From Bartonella taylorii 8TBB (GTDB lineage: Bacteria > Pseudomonadota > Alphaproteobacteria > Rhizobiales > Rhizobiaceae), in the NCBI RefSeq assembly GCF_902825155.1, contig NZ_CADEAG010000001.1:62001-126000 (forward strand): a DNA stretch of 64,000 nucleotides, read 5' to 3'. Positions 1 to 9,117 of the stretch are shown piece after piece. Every line of letters starts with the position of its first letter. The stretch's first letter is position 1. A program made the translations under genes and the position numbers. The notes under the pieces were generated by a model. That model searched no databases and was not told the origin of the DNA. It saw only the letters and a list, made by a program, of their open reading frames with translations.

Positions 1-502
1 ATTCAATCTTTGACGCCAACCATCAATATTCATAGTTTCACCATATAGCGCGTCTTTAAAGAAAGACACGTCCTTTTGCAAAATGGACTTGATTTATCCT
101 CTAAAAAGGATAAAATTAAGTAAACAAATTTTACTTTTTTGGGGAGGCAAAAGCATATTTTCGAGTCACAAAAACCATTCACCACCTCAAAGAATGCAAA
201 AAGGGCTTTCGAAAGCGTCCCCCCGAAAGCCCATACGTTTAGAAATATTGTTCTATTTATCCTTTGTCATCGACATAATCTCAAACTGTAAGGTTGCACG
301 CACTGAAAGCACGTCCAATCATTGATTAAACTTCAAAAAACAACCTAAAGCGCCATCAACGAACAAAACAAACTGCAACAAAGCCGAACCAGTTTGACTC
401 AAGCGTCTCAACTTCAATCAAATTTCAATGCATGCATAAAGATACTGTTCTCGGTTTTATTGTGAAGTGAAATGTATAAAAAAGAAGAAAGTAGATTGAA
501 AC
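1..502. other. Left-edge sequence without a convincing gene
   Basis: This is AT-rich sequence upstream of the DUF1376 gene. On the minus strand a short open stretch (roughly 1-85) reads KDALYGETMNIDGWRQRLN and could be the beginning or a remnant of a gene running off the left edge, but I see no good start codon and do not recognise it. The last 60 bases hold a weak purine-rich stretch just before the start at 503. Confidence 0.4.
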
Positions 503-1609
503 ATGAAATACGCCAATCAACAAGAAACTCCTTGCTATGAATCGTCTAGGCTTCCTTATGTTTGTTGGTATCAGAATGATTTTCTAGGGGGAGTTCGTGG
601 AATGCGTGCACACGAAATTGGAATCTATACGATTCTTCTCAACGAAATGTACGCCCGCGGTCGTCCTTTAGAGTTATCGGTAGAACGTTTAGCGCGTCTT
701 TGCGGTTGTGACAAGCGAACTTTCACGAATGTTTTAGAAATGCTGATAGAAGAAGGAAAGATTTTAAATTTAGCGGGTGGTTTATGGAATAAGCGGTGTG
801 AAAATGTGTTTCAAGAGCGAGCAAAATTGCTTGAACAAAAATCCTTTGCGGGGCGTTCTTCAGCAAAAAAACGCAAAGAAATCAATGCTGAGATTCAACA
901 ACTGCGCAACGAAAGTGCAAGAGATGATAAACAAAACTTAGAAGCTCAGAAGGAAGAAGAAAAGGAAACACCTAACGGTGTTTCAGAAAAGCACTTTTTT
1001 TCTTTTTCTGCAACAAAGGAGGAGTGTGCGCGAGGAGAGATATTTACACAGCTTTCTTCTCCACTCCCATCCACAAAACCTTCTCCACTCCCGCCACCAC
1101 AACGAGATGTCACGAAGAACCCTGCTCACTCTAGCAGCAAAGCAGACAACCCTTTTGCTGCTAACGAGAGTGGAGAGATCCTACAAAACGCTAGCAAGAA
1201 AGCTAAGAGCCTTCTCGCCACACCAGAAAACACAAAAATCACCCCAAAGACACGCAGCAAAACCAAGAGCGACGAAACAACAATATCCAAAGGCGCAATC
1301 CCCAAAGGGCACCGACTTCCAAGCGATTGGCAAGCAGATATCAACGCGGCGATCTCAGAAGGTTTGAATGAAGAACAAGCCCGTTGGCAAGAAAAAAAAT
1401 TTCGTGATTATTGGCATGCAAAAAGTGGCAAAGAAGCGCTTAAAGTCGATTGGCAAGCCACATGGCGCAACTGGTTTCGCCGAGAAATTGAGCGGATAAA
1501 GGAACAGCAGGAAAAACTTGCGACTTTTTCCGCTCATCCCTCTCTCACACCACAAAGCAGCAACGACGAAACTCTCTACCGCACGCTTATCAACTACCGT
1601 ATATCTTAA
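503..1609 (+). CDS. DUF1376 (YdaU-like) phage replication protein
   Basis: This is a 368-residue protein with a DUF1376-type N-terminal domain (about residues 18-115: LPYVCWYQNDFLGGVRGM, then a winged-helix-like ELSVERLARLCGCDKRTF). A long, low-complexity, charged linker follows, and then a C-terminal segment (about 270-345) with LPSDWQADINAAISEGL and a DYWxAKSGKEALKVDWQATWRNWFRR pattern (split here by the linker-like spacing). That end is typical of phage replisome organisers and helicase loaders. Proteins of this type act at a phage origin and recruit the replicative helicase. The stop is one base before the ATG of the primase-helicase gene, so the two form one operon. Family assignment is good; the exact role is inferred from family and context. 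Confidence 0.82.
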   Translation: MKYANQQETPCYESSRLPYVCWYQNDFLGGVRGMRAHEIGIYTILLNEMYARGRPLELSVERLARLCGCDKRTFTNVLEMLIEEGKILNLAGGLWNKRCENVFQERAKLLEQKSFAGRSSAKKRKEINAEIQQLRNESARDDKQNLEAQKEEEKETPNGVSEKHFFSFSATKEECARGEIFTQLSSPLPSTKPSPLPPPQRDVTKNPAHSSSKADNPFAANESGEILQNASKKAKSLLATPENTKITPKTRSKTKSDETTISKGAIPKGHRLPSDWQADINAAISEGLNEEQARWQEKKFRDYWHAKSGKEALKVDWQATWRNWFRREIERIKEQQEKLATFSAHPSLTPQSSNDETLYRTLINYRIS

Positions 1610-1610
1610 C

Positions 1611-3509
1611 ATGAGCACGATTTTTGAGATAAAACAGCAGCTTATCGCACAAGCAGGTGCAATAGCAGAAATGCTACTTCCACAAGGGCACAAACGCGGC
1701 AACGATTGGATTATAGGCAACACGCGTGGTGAAGCGGGAAAAAGTTTATCGGTATGCTTAAGCGGAGAAAAAGCAGGGCTTTGGTATGATTTCGCAGAAG
1801 GAAAAGGAGGTGATCTTTTAGACCTATGGTGTGAAGTCAAAGGGATCAGCCTTTCTCAAGCGCTAGAAGAAGCCCGTGCCACTCTCAATCTGACGCGTCC
1901 AAAACCCTTTATGGCCCCTCGTCATTCTTATCGGCGCCCCCCCCTTCCCACAGGTAGCACACCACAGAATTTGGTAAAAACCTATCTCCACAAAGAACGC
2001 CATATCCCCCTTGAGATTTTAAAGCGTTACCGCATAGGAGAAGATGGAGAAAAAATCATCTTTCCCTTTTATAAACCCGACGGCACCCTTGCCCTCGTAA
2101 AAGAACGACGAGCACAAGCGGGAGCAAAACCAAAACCTACAGCAGCACAATGCGAACCGATTTTGTTCGGCTGGCAAGCTCTTTGCCCTACAAACCACGC
2201 ACCCACCGCCACAAACCACGCACCTACCACCACAAACCACACACCCACCGCCACAAACCACGCATCCACTACCACACAACACGCTTTTTTTTCGACAAAT
2301 CGTACAATTGTCATCACTGAAGGAGAAATTGATGCACTTTCCTTAGCTGCCTATGGATATCCAGCACTTTCCGTACCGTTTGGAGGGGGAAGCGGGGGCA
2401 AACACAACTGGATTGAAAATGAATTTGATCATTTAGAACCTTTTGAAACCATTTTTTTAGCCACCGATATGGACAAACCAGGTGAAGAAGCAGCACGTGA
2501 AATTGCCAGCAGGCTTGGCCGTCACCGCTGCTACCGTGTCCACTTACCCCGCAAAGATGCGAATGACTGTTTAACCGCTGGAATTGATGCAGACACCATA
2601 AAAGCAGCCTTTTTGTCAGCGAAAAGCTTTACACCAGAAGGATTACGGCATGCCTCAGACTATAAAGATCAAGTCATAAGGCTGTTTTGGCCAGAACCTG
2701 AACAGCATCTTGGTTACACGGTCCCCTATCCTAAACTCAACGGCAAACTGTATTTCCGCCCCGCAGAATTAACACTATGGAGCGGCGCAAGTGGTGCTGG
2801 AAAAAGCCAACTGTTATCAGACTGTATTCCCCATTGGATCTCTCAAAAGAGCCGCCTTTGTTTAGCCTCACTGGAAATGAAAGGAGAACAATCGCTGCGC
2901 CGTTTAACAAAACAAACGGGAGGCTTAGAACACCCCACAAGAGAGATGATTGAGCGGATACTTCATTTTTTAGATGATGGGCTGATTCTTTATGAACATG
3001 TTGGCAAATCGAGCGTAGACACATTGCTGGATGTCTTCGACTATTGCCGCGCACGCTATGGCTGCGATCAATTTATTATCGACAGTCTCATGCGCCTTGG
3101 CATCTCTTCAGATGACTATGCCGGACAAGAACAAGCAGTTTATAAAATGGTTGATTGGGCTGTTTTAAACGCAGTACACATTCATCTTGTTGCCCATGCA
3201 CGCAAAGGTGGTTTGGATAAAGATATCCCCGGTACAGAAGATATTAAAGGCGCCTCAGAAATTGGTGCAAATGCCTTTAACATCATCACCATTTGGCGCA
3301 ATCGCTCATTAGAAGATAAAATTTTTGCCGCATCCCTCAAGCAAGAAAAAGTGGAGTTAGCCAAACGTCCCGGTGTGATTATGAATATCGCCAAGCAACG
3401 TTCAGGTGATTTTGAAGGAAAAATCGGTCTTTGGTTTGATCCACAAACCTATCGCTATCGCTGTTCCTCTGAACGCCCATTAACGCCAAGGCGTTATCTT
3501 GAACGCTAA
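1611..3509 (+). CDS. Phage-type Toprim primase / RecA-fold helicase
   Basis: The protein has 632 residues. I chose the ATG at 1611, which follows the previous stop by one base, over an upstream start that would overlap the DUF1376 gene by about 90 bases. The N-terminal part (about 1-95) is the phage primase substrate-binding type (GLWYDFAEGKGGDLLDLW). A Toprim domain follows (about 230-320) with IVITEGEIDALS and the acidic LATDMDKPGEEAA motif. A RecA/DnaB-like ATPase makes up the C-terminal half, with Walker A GASGAGKSQ and a Walker B-like FIIDS. Together these imply primase and helicase activity at a phage-type origin. A run of 7-residue NHAPTAT repeats sits between the primase N-domain and Toprim. 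No capsid or terminase genes are in the window, so this is a replication module standing alone. Confidence 0.87.
   Translation: MSTIFEIKQQLIAQAGAIAEMLLPQGHKRGNDWIIGNTRGEAGKSLSVCLSGEKAGLWYDFAEGKGGDLLDLWCEVKGISLSQALEEARATLNLTRPKPFMAPRHSYRRPPLPTGSTPQNLVKTYLHKERHIPLEILKRYRIGEDGEKIIFPFYKPDGTLALVKERRAQAGAKPKPTAAQCEPILFGWQALCPTNHAPTATNHAPTTTNHTPTATNHASTTTQHAFFSTNRTIVITEGEIDALSLAAYGYPALSVPFGGGSGGKHNWIENEFDHLEPFETIFLATDMDKPGEEAAREIASRLGRHRCYRVHLPRKDANDCLTAGIDADTIKAAFLSAKSFTPEGLRHASDYKDQVIRLFWPEPEQHLGYTVPYPKLNGKLYFRPAELTLWSGASGAGKSQLLSDCIPHWISQKSRLCLASLEMKGEQSLRRLTKQTGGLEHPTREMIERILHFLDDGLILYEHVGKSSVDTLLDVFDYCRARYGCDQFIIDSLMRLGISSDDYAGQEQAVYKMVDWAVLNAVHIHLVAHARKGGLDKDIPGTEDIKGASEIGANAFNIITIWRNRSLEDKIFAASLKQEKVELAKRPGVIMNIAKQRSGDFEGKIGLWFDPQTYRYRCSSERPLTPRRYLER
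2193..2276 (+). repeat. 21-bp coding minisatellite in the primase gene
   Basis: Four in-frame copies of a 21-base unit encode NHAPTAT, NHAPTTT, NHTPTAT and NHASTTT, with a fifth weaker copy after them. The repeat lies at about residue 195-222, just before the Toprim strand IVITEGE, so it lengthens an interdomain linker without breaking the frame. Confidence 0.85.
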
Positions 3510-4279
3510 ACCCAAAACACCACCCTCTCGAAGAACGCTTTCCCTACCACACGAGCACACCTTGCTCCATGATAAATAAAAGGAGAGGTAAATCCAAAAA
3601 TCAAGCAAAACACCCATCCATTCGAAAACCAAAGCCAGTCCACCCCAAGACGCTGCGCTCCCCCATAAGCAAAAGCAAAGACAGCACCCACAATGCAGGA
3701 AAACACCAACCCATTTAAAAGCCACAACGACCTCCGCAAGACCGAATCGCCTCGCTCCCGCATAAGGAAACCCCGCATAAGGTAACCCAAGAGCAACTTC
3801 AACAATATAGCCAAAGCCAGCCCTATCAAGAAAATCCCCGTAAGACCAATGCTCCTTACTTCCCCATAAGCAAGCCAAAGGACAACACCCACAAAGCAGC
3901 AAAACGCCAATGCCTTCAAGAATAAATCCCACGTAACCCCAAGGCACTTCGCTCCCACGTGACTAACGACAAGGACAGCGCCAAGGACAATACCTATCAT
4001 GCAGGAGAACACCCATCCATTCGAAAACCAAAGCCAGTCCACCCCAAGATGTCCCCCTTCCGCATAAACAAAACGAAAGAAATCGATAAACATGAAAGTA
4101 TACCCCATCCCCATCCAGAACTTCCACCATGTAACGCCCAACCGCCTCATTCCCATGTAAATCAAAGCAAAGATAAGGCCCACAATGCAGAAAAACGCCA
4201 ACCACGGCAAAAACACATCCCACATAACAGCCATATTCCCCGCTCCTTCATAAACAAAAACCAAAAACAACACCCACAA
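3506..4279 (-). CDS. Possible polytopic membrane protein with internal repeats
   Basis: On the minus strand a 257-residue open frame is strongly hydrophobic, with several plausible membrane segments and the motif LGVDWLWFSNGWVF occurring twice. The underlying DNA carries a 42-base perfect direct repeat (3609-3650 and 4008-4049) and weaker copies between. Membrane-like frames also occur in the other two minus-strand registers, which suggests a repeat that has slipped frame or a decayed gene. The plus-strand frames through here are rich in His, Lys and Pro and look like shadows. It lies between the primase and the DUF6456-like gene but on the opposite strand. I do not recognise it. Confidence 0.35.
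   Translation of the reverse strand: MWVLFLVFVYEGAGNMAVMWDVFLPWLAFFCIVGLIFALIYMGMRRLGVTWWKFWMGMGYTFMFIDFFRFVYAEGGHLGVDWLWFSNGWVFSCMIGIVLGAVLVVSHVGAKCLGVTWDLFLKALAFCCFVGVVLWLAYGEVRSIGLTGIFLIGLALAILLKLLLGYLMRGFLMRERGDSVLRRSLWLLNGLVFSCIVGAVFAFAYGGAQRLGVDWLWFSNGWVFCLIFGFTSPFIYHGARCARVVGKAFFERVVFWV
3609..4049. repeat. 42-bp perfect direct repeat, 399 bp apart
   Basis: The 42 bases at 3609-3650 recur identically at 4008-4049. Other sub-repeats (for example around AAAGCAAAGACAGCACCCAC) occur between and after them. The repeats underlie the hydrophobic minus-strand frame. Confidence 0.85.
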
Positions 4280-4513
4280 TGCAACAAAACCCCACCGCCT
4301 TCAAGAACAACACATCACCAGAACATCAACGCCACCGCTCCCAATCACCGACATTCAAGCAAACGGCCACTAAAGCAAACCACCCCCATTCCCAAGCCTG
4401 TCCTCAAGGAAATACCCAGCAAAGCTTCCCCCCTCAAACACCCAGACCAATTTACATCCGATTTTTTTTAAAACAGAAAACCAAACGACAATTTTTAAAG
4501 GAGAAAAAATGAT

Positions 4514-5110
4514 ATGAAAGATCAAGAGACAAGAAAAAATAAAGAGGACCCAAAAAACAAGACACAAACTTTCCCTCTCTCCCACCAAGATAAAGAGAAA
4601 CAGCACATTGGCCACTTAAAAACGCAAGAATTTACTATTGAAACGAGTAATCCTTATTTTCAACCAACCCATCCAGAAAGCTCCAGTAACCCGCGCACCA
4701 TCAAAGCCATTGCCAATGCACAAAGCCGTCCTATCGCACTTTTATACGCAAAAGGGCATCTCAGCAAAGCACAATATAAAGCAGCAGAACGCTTTTATGT
4801 TTACTGGCGTCAAAGTCAGGCAGATCTCCACATGAGTCCTGACTACGCACGTGAAAAGGTTGAGAACAGCCAAGGTTACACACACCCCATTGAACGTCAA
4901 ATAGAAGCATCCAACCATTTAAAAACAATCAAGGTCGACCTCGGTGTTCTTGGCTATTCGCTTGTAGAAAAGGTTGTTGGTTACGGTCAAGCAATCAAAG
5001 AGTTAAACGCCTCAAAACGCAAACAAAATTCCCTCGCGGATCATTTACGAGATTGTTTAGACTTGTTAGCATTTCATTGGGGATATGCAAACCGTAGGGA
5101 CTCTCAATAA
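4514..5110 (+). CDS. DUF6456-like phage regulatory protein
   Basis: A 198-residue protein with a polar, disordered N-terminus (about 1-55) and a helical C-terminal domain. The domain contains RPIALLYAKGHLSKAQYKAAERF, where entry of about 20 residues marks the first helix pair, and ends with a LADHLRDCLDLLAFHWGY helix. This layout matches the DUF6456 / phage-related DNA-binding type common in Rhizobiales prophages: an AGxxLRxDF-like helix and a final leucine-rich helix ending in HYG or HWG. A GGAGA-like site (AAAGGAG at about 4497-4503) precedes the start by about 10 bases. It lies downstream of the phage replication pair. A second protein of similar size and build is at 16952-17497. Function is not established; transcriptional control is inferred from family context. 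Confidence 0.6.
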   Translation: MKDQETRKNKEDPKNKTQTFPLSHQDKEKQHIGHLKTQEFTIETSNPYFQPTHPESSSNPRTIKAIANAQSRPIALLYAKGHLSKAQYKAAERFYVYWRQSQADLHMSPDYAREKVENSQGYTHPIERQIEASNHLKTIKVDLGVLGYSLVEKVVGYGQAIKELNASKRKQNSLADHLRDCLDLLAFHWGYANRRDSQ

Positions 5111-6200
5111 TCTCTCACTTCCCATAACAGGACAGCAGATTGAGGCATCACACAACGAACCAAACAGCCAATGAAACAGTGCAAAACACAAAAACAAATC
5201 GGAAGGACCGTCCGAAACACCACAAGCCTATGTCATTGAGCACCACCGTCATTAGGAAACGGCTTCATGAGCAACCTCCTCTACCGGAGCGCATCTCATC
5301 GGCACCATCCCACCAATCTCCATCACACCAGCAACAGCTTCCTTCAGTGTCCTTTCTCCACAAACATCTACGCCATTGGCAAAGCTTCACAAAAAACCAT
5401 TCCCACCGACAATGAATCATGTGATCTCATTTTCACAAAATTATATCTTTCTTCTTGAAAAGAGATGAAAGGGTGTGTGCCTATACCATCTAGCCTTGTA
5501 GAAAGCAGAGTTTTTTATCAACGAACATCCTCCACTGACACACCCACCACCAACAACACTCACCCCCACAAACAATCTACTTCGCGGGAAATACTCTTCC
5601 TGAAAGGACTTTGGCTCTTATAAAAATTTGTAGTTTTTAAGATTTTTATCTGTTTAAAACTTCATTCAGTAAAGAGATGGGCATAACTCTTATTATTTTT
5701 CATGCATACACAGATTTTCATACTGATTTTTCTTCTCAAAACTCTATTTTGCAAAGAATAAAAGATTTTTTATAACAATGTCATAGTGTCTACAACCCTT
5801 TAAGACAGGATAATAAACCACACTTTGAATTAAAGTGATGTGTTTAAGAGTATATATCACTGTATAATTTGGTAATAAGATAACAGTTATTAAGCCATTT
5901 ATCCGCCGTATACTGTTTCAATATGTTTATTTTTGAAACACAAGCCTTTTATAGAAACATACCTTATAAAGTTTGTGTAAACAAAATAAAATCAAAAAAA
6001 GACCATAAAGAAGACCATAATATCCCAATCACTATAGATTTTTTATCTTCTTTTGCTATTATGCTGACCTGCTAATTATCTTAGCATACAATCACTCCAA
6101 ATATTGAAAATGCAAGATGAATATTCATAGAAAGTGCAACAACCCGTCGATATAGGATAAAAAAAACACAAATTCATTTAGCTATCTTTATTTTCCCATG
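5111..6200. other. About 1.1 kb without a supported gene
   Basis: The first 300 bases carry short His/Pro/Thr-rich frames with no recognisable features. From about 5600 the sequence becomes very AT-rich and is closed in most frames. I see no convincing promoter or RNA gene. It separates the phage replication genes from the stem-loop array and could hold cis-acting DNA, but I cannot show it. Confidence 0.5.
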
Positions 6201-6551
6201 GAACACACTCCCACCCTTAAGGAGTGTGTCCCAGCCTTCACGGGACACACTCCCACCCTTGAGGAGTACATCCCAAGCCCTCACGGGACACACTCCCACC
6301 CTTGAGGAGTACATCCCAAGCCCTCACGGGATGCACTCCACCCTCAAAGGAGTACATCCCAAGCCCTCACGGGATGCACTCCACCCTCAAAGGAGTACAT
6401 CCCAAGCCCTCACGGGATACACTCCACCCTCAAAGGAGTGTATCCCACAACCCTCACGGGACACACCCCACCTCAAAGGAGTGTATCCCAACCCTCACGG
6501 GATACACCCCACCTCAAAGGAGTGTATCCCAACCCTCACGGGATACACCCC
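6201..6551. repeat. Tandem array of eight stem-loops (41-43 bp period)
   Basis: Eight consecutive inverted repeats are visible. Left arms start at 6221, 6263, 6306, 6349, 6392, 6435, 6478 and 6519; right arms start at 6242, 6285, 6328, 6371, 6414, 6458, 6499 and 6540. The first unit pairs GGAGTGTGTCCC with GGGACACACTCC perfectly over 12 bases around a 9-base loop; the later units hold one or two mismatches or G-U pairs. The loops are a conserved 9-11 base AAGCCCTCAC-like sequence and the spacers a conserved CACCCTCAAA-like sequence. A half unit (GAACACACTCC) precedes the array. Because spacers are conserved this is not a CRISPR array. A protein frame runs through it but has no independent support. 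Confidence 0.9.
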
Positions 6552-6877
6552 AATCTTCATAGGACATTCTCAGCTTTTATAGGCACTTCATTCTTACAAG
6601 CCCTTCTGTCGTGGTATAAAAAAGAAGCTTACCAGCAGCTACTTTGTCATTGATTTCTCTATAACTATATGTATGGACCCCTCAAACTTCATAAAACATT
6701 TATTAAAATAGATTCTGAAAGAATTAATTGAGGCAAATAAGGGTAGATTTTGTCAAATTATAGACAAAATATATTCTTTTTTGTGATTGTTGCATTTTTA
6801 CTATAGTTATTTAAATGGATTTTATATATGATCCGTTCTGATATTTATTTTCAAAATAAATACTTAGGAGAAAAACT

Positions 6878-7228
6878 ATGAATATCAGATATTTTTTTAT
6901 AGCAAGTGCAGTAACAAGTGGTTTAGCTCTTGCAATCCAATCATCTGATAGTATAGCCAATAAACAACCCTCTCCTATTGTTGCTTCTTATACTGTTTAT
7001 GAAACTGATTCACAGCTTCTTAAACCTGTAAGTAACACATCGGATACATTGAATATACTAGAAGTGCAAAGTAATGATGAAACACAAACAGAAGATACGG
7101 AAGCTTTATACCAAAAAGGTACAGAACTTTTGTCGCAACTCAGTGAATTCTTACGTACTCTTTTCATGCTTTGCATACAAGCATTTCTTGCAGGATCAGG
7201 GGGAGATACAGCATCTAGCAGTTCTTAA
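6878..7228 (+). CDS. Small exported protein of unknown function
   Basis: A 116-residue protein preceded by a good AGGAG site at about 6866-6870. Its first 27 residues look like a signal peptide or membrane anchor (FFIASAVTSGLALAIQSSDS). The middle is polar and acidic. Near the C-terminus is a hydrophobic helix (LSEFLRTLFMLCIQAFLAG) ending in a Ser-rich tail. A strong terminator follows at 7276-7296, so it is a single-gene unit downstream of the stem-loop array. I do not recognise the family. The hydrophobic C-terminal helix would allow a second membrane contact. Confidence 0.65.
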   Translation: MNIRYFFIASAVTSGLALAIQSSDSIANKQPSPIVASYTVYETDSQLLKPVSNTSDTLNILEVQSNDETQTEDTEALYQKGTELLSQLSEFLRTLFMLCIQAFLAGSGGDTASSSS

Positions 7229-7275
7229 AGAAAAATCCTACGCATTTTGATGTATTACACAGATAAATATTGAGC

Positions 7276-7296
7276 AGCCCCCATAAAATGGGGGCT
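7276..7296 (+). terminator. Rho-independent terminator
   Basis: AGCCCCCAT, an AAA loop and ATGGGGGCT form a perfect 9-bp stem, followed by a T-rich tail (TTTAATTGTATTTTT). It lies 48 bases after the stop of the small exported protein. Confidence 0.88.
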
Positions 7297-7903
7297 TTAA
7301 TTGTATTTTTCTTTTTTTCAACGATGATATTGTTTTGTGCTCTATAACATTTTTGTTTTCGCTTAACGTTCTTGTCCTCCTAGAGAGCTTAGATTCTTAA
7401 CCACCACCAATCCTCACAAAATTGGTTTCACCCGAGCGCTCCCCTGCCGATCGCCTGTTTCTTGATCACTTGTGCGACTCACTTCATAAGCACACGCTCA
7501 CCGGTCGAGCCCTATCCTGAACAGTTGGTTCAGCTTTATTCTTATCCGAAAGGAGAGGGAATCAAGCACAGACAAGATTTTTTAAGACAAAATAAAGGGT
7601 CCTCCCCTCACCATCGCGAAGAACCCTATTTTACACAGTATGACAGATAAGAATCATTTTTCCCAAAAACAAAACAACAGCAAACACAAATCTTTTCTTC
7701 AACGATGAGAGAACAGTGAATTTGGTATTGATTATTTTATGTGACTTTTTTTTAGGCCTTGATTGAGGTTATTTTGAGTCCCTTTTCTTTTAAAATCTGC
7801 CTGTGATTCTTTATTTTCCTTAAAAATTTTGGAAAAGCCCTTCATCTCGTAGAAAGGGATCCCTTTCTCAACGCCCCTTTTCTCAAAAATGTGTTGATCT
7901 CAA
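7297..7903. other. Intergenic region with no supported gene
   Basis: About 600 bases between a plus-strand terminator and the end of the minus-strand membrane-protein array. A short plus-strand frame (7462-7650) has no recognisable feature. An 18-base perfect palindrome, AGAAAGGGATCCCTTTCT, lies at 7851-7868, just beyond the 3' end of the array, and may belong to its termination region. Confidence 0.5.
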
Positions 7904-8861
7904 CTAATCAATGCTTACATCGATAACCTGTAATTTTCCATCCTTAAGAGTGACAATATCGGGACAGTACTTCCTCCCTCCAGCGTTAAACATCACTGCC
8001 TCATCACATACAATGGCTCCTTGTTCCTTTAATTGCTGTTTTTTCCATTCGACTCCTTCCCTATGCAAAGCTCTTTTTTCATTGCACAAGTTAGGGTCTC
8101 TGACTCTAAAATACCGATAATGATTCACTTTCATGGATAATTTCTCTGCAACCCGTTCAAGTACAGCATAACTGGGCTGCTCTGTTTTGGTCACCTCTTC
8201 TGCCATCAGCAAAGCACGTTCAAGATGGCTTTCGTCAAGAGTTGCAGATTCGGTACCTGCATCAAAGCCTAGATGATCTCCTGCTGCAAAACTCCTTTGA
8301 TAAGAGCGTAAAGTCTCAACATCGCCAAGCAAAGCAAGAGCGCCAAGATGCAGCAAAGCGTAAGGTGCTCCAATGGTTTCCTCTGTCGACCAAGCTATAG
8401 TATCCTTTTCTAAAGGTGGAGCGCTATATTGAGAGCGAAGCATTTCACGAAGACCAAAATCCCCCTTCGCCCACTGTAAAGCTTCATCAAGCGCCCGCTT
8501 TAAACGATTCTTTGTCACTCTCTCTTCAAAAATTTCCAGTCCTTATAGCCACAAACGTCAGATGCACCGCTGGCAAAGCTAGAGAATTATAAGGATTAAT
8601 AGTCTGGCAAGCAGCAGCAAAAATACCAGTCATAATTAAAAGCCCACAATCAAATTTTAGGCAATTTTTACTGACTTCGTCATGAATGAGAAATTGCACT
8701 TCGCGATCTGGCAAGAAGATAGTGGCCAAATAATCCCCTTTTCCATCAATTTCAATCGACCACCCCAAGCTCTTTAAAAGCGCTGTTGCGCTTTCCATAG
8801 TCAGAATTTCATCATCCTCATAAATTTCATAGAGCTCGTCTTGCTTTTTCTTCTCAGACAT
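7904..8861 (-). pseudogene. Frameshifted copy of the long array protein (middle and C-terminal modules)
   Basis: Two minus-strand frames (8526-8861 and 7904-8518) together match the single long frame of the neighbour at 10437-11642. The upstream piece carries the EDDEILTMESATALLKSLGW domain and LPDREVQFL; the downstream piece carries RLKRALDEALQWA, ALLHLGALALLGDVETL and a tail YFRVRDPNLCNEKRALH ending in YCPDIVTLKDGKLQVIDVS. At the break, about 8535-8545, the neighbour's Ala-Lys-Gly-Leu-Glu-Ile-Phe becomes readable again after one extra base in GCTATAAGGACTGG. The tail keeps a PD dipeptide but has Ser where the neighbour has DIK. The two pieces may still be translated separately; a broken gene is the simpler reading. 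Confidence 0.75.
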
Positions 8862-8865
8862 CTGC

Positions 8866-9117
8866 TTAATCCCCTTCTACTGAATCTCTGCCTGCTTTAT
8901 CTCCATCACCTTCATTTGTTTTTATCCCTCCATCTGCTTGATCACTCTCTCTTCCTCGATAATTTCTCATACGCTGTATGAGGTTCTTGTCCGGCACTCT
9001 TTTTCGCTCTTTTCTTAACTGAAAGTACATTCTCGCCTGCTTGAATCCAGAATAATAAAGTGCCACAATGCGTACGGTAAAAACAGAAACCAAAAACGTT
9101 ACGATCACAAGCCCCAT
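8866..9117 (-). CDS. Membrane-anchor module of the array family (detached N-terminus)
   Basis: An 83-residue frame with one hydrophobic segment (VIVTFLVSVFTVRIVALYYS) followed by FKQARMYFQLRKERKRV. This corresponds to the N-terminal anchor that is fused to the soluble domains in the proteins at 10437 and 11671. Here it ends in a charged tail and stops four bases before the start of the next frame, so the copy has been split or is coupled translationally. It is probably part of the same broken gene as 7904-8861. Confidence 0.5.
   Translation of the reverse strand: MGLVIVTFLVSVFTVRIVALYYSGFKQARMYFQLRKERKRVPDKNLIQRMRNYRGRESDQADGGIKTNEGDGDKAGRDSVEGD

Noticed and set aside
83..325. 80-residue plus-strand frame at the left edge
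   Set aside because: Ends in low-quality sequence, no ribosome site and no recognisable features.
3959..4471. Plus-strand His/Lys/Pro-rich protein
   Set aside because: Composition is the complement of a hydrophobic minus-strand repeat; no supporting motif.
6201..6551. CRISPR-like spacing of the stem-loop array
   Set aside because: Both arms, loops and spacers are conserved from unit to unit, so there are no unique spacers, and no cas genes are present.
6226..6582. Plus-strand proline/serine-rich protein through the stem-loop array
   Set aside because: Several frames are open equally because of the repeat; no ribosome site and no family features.
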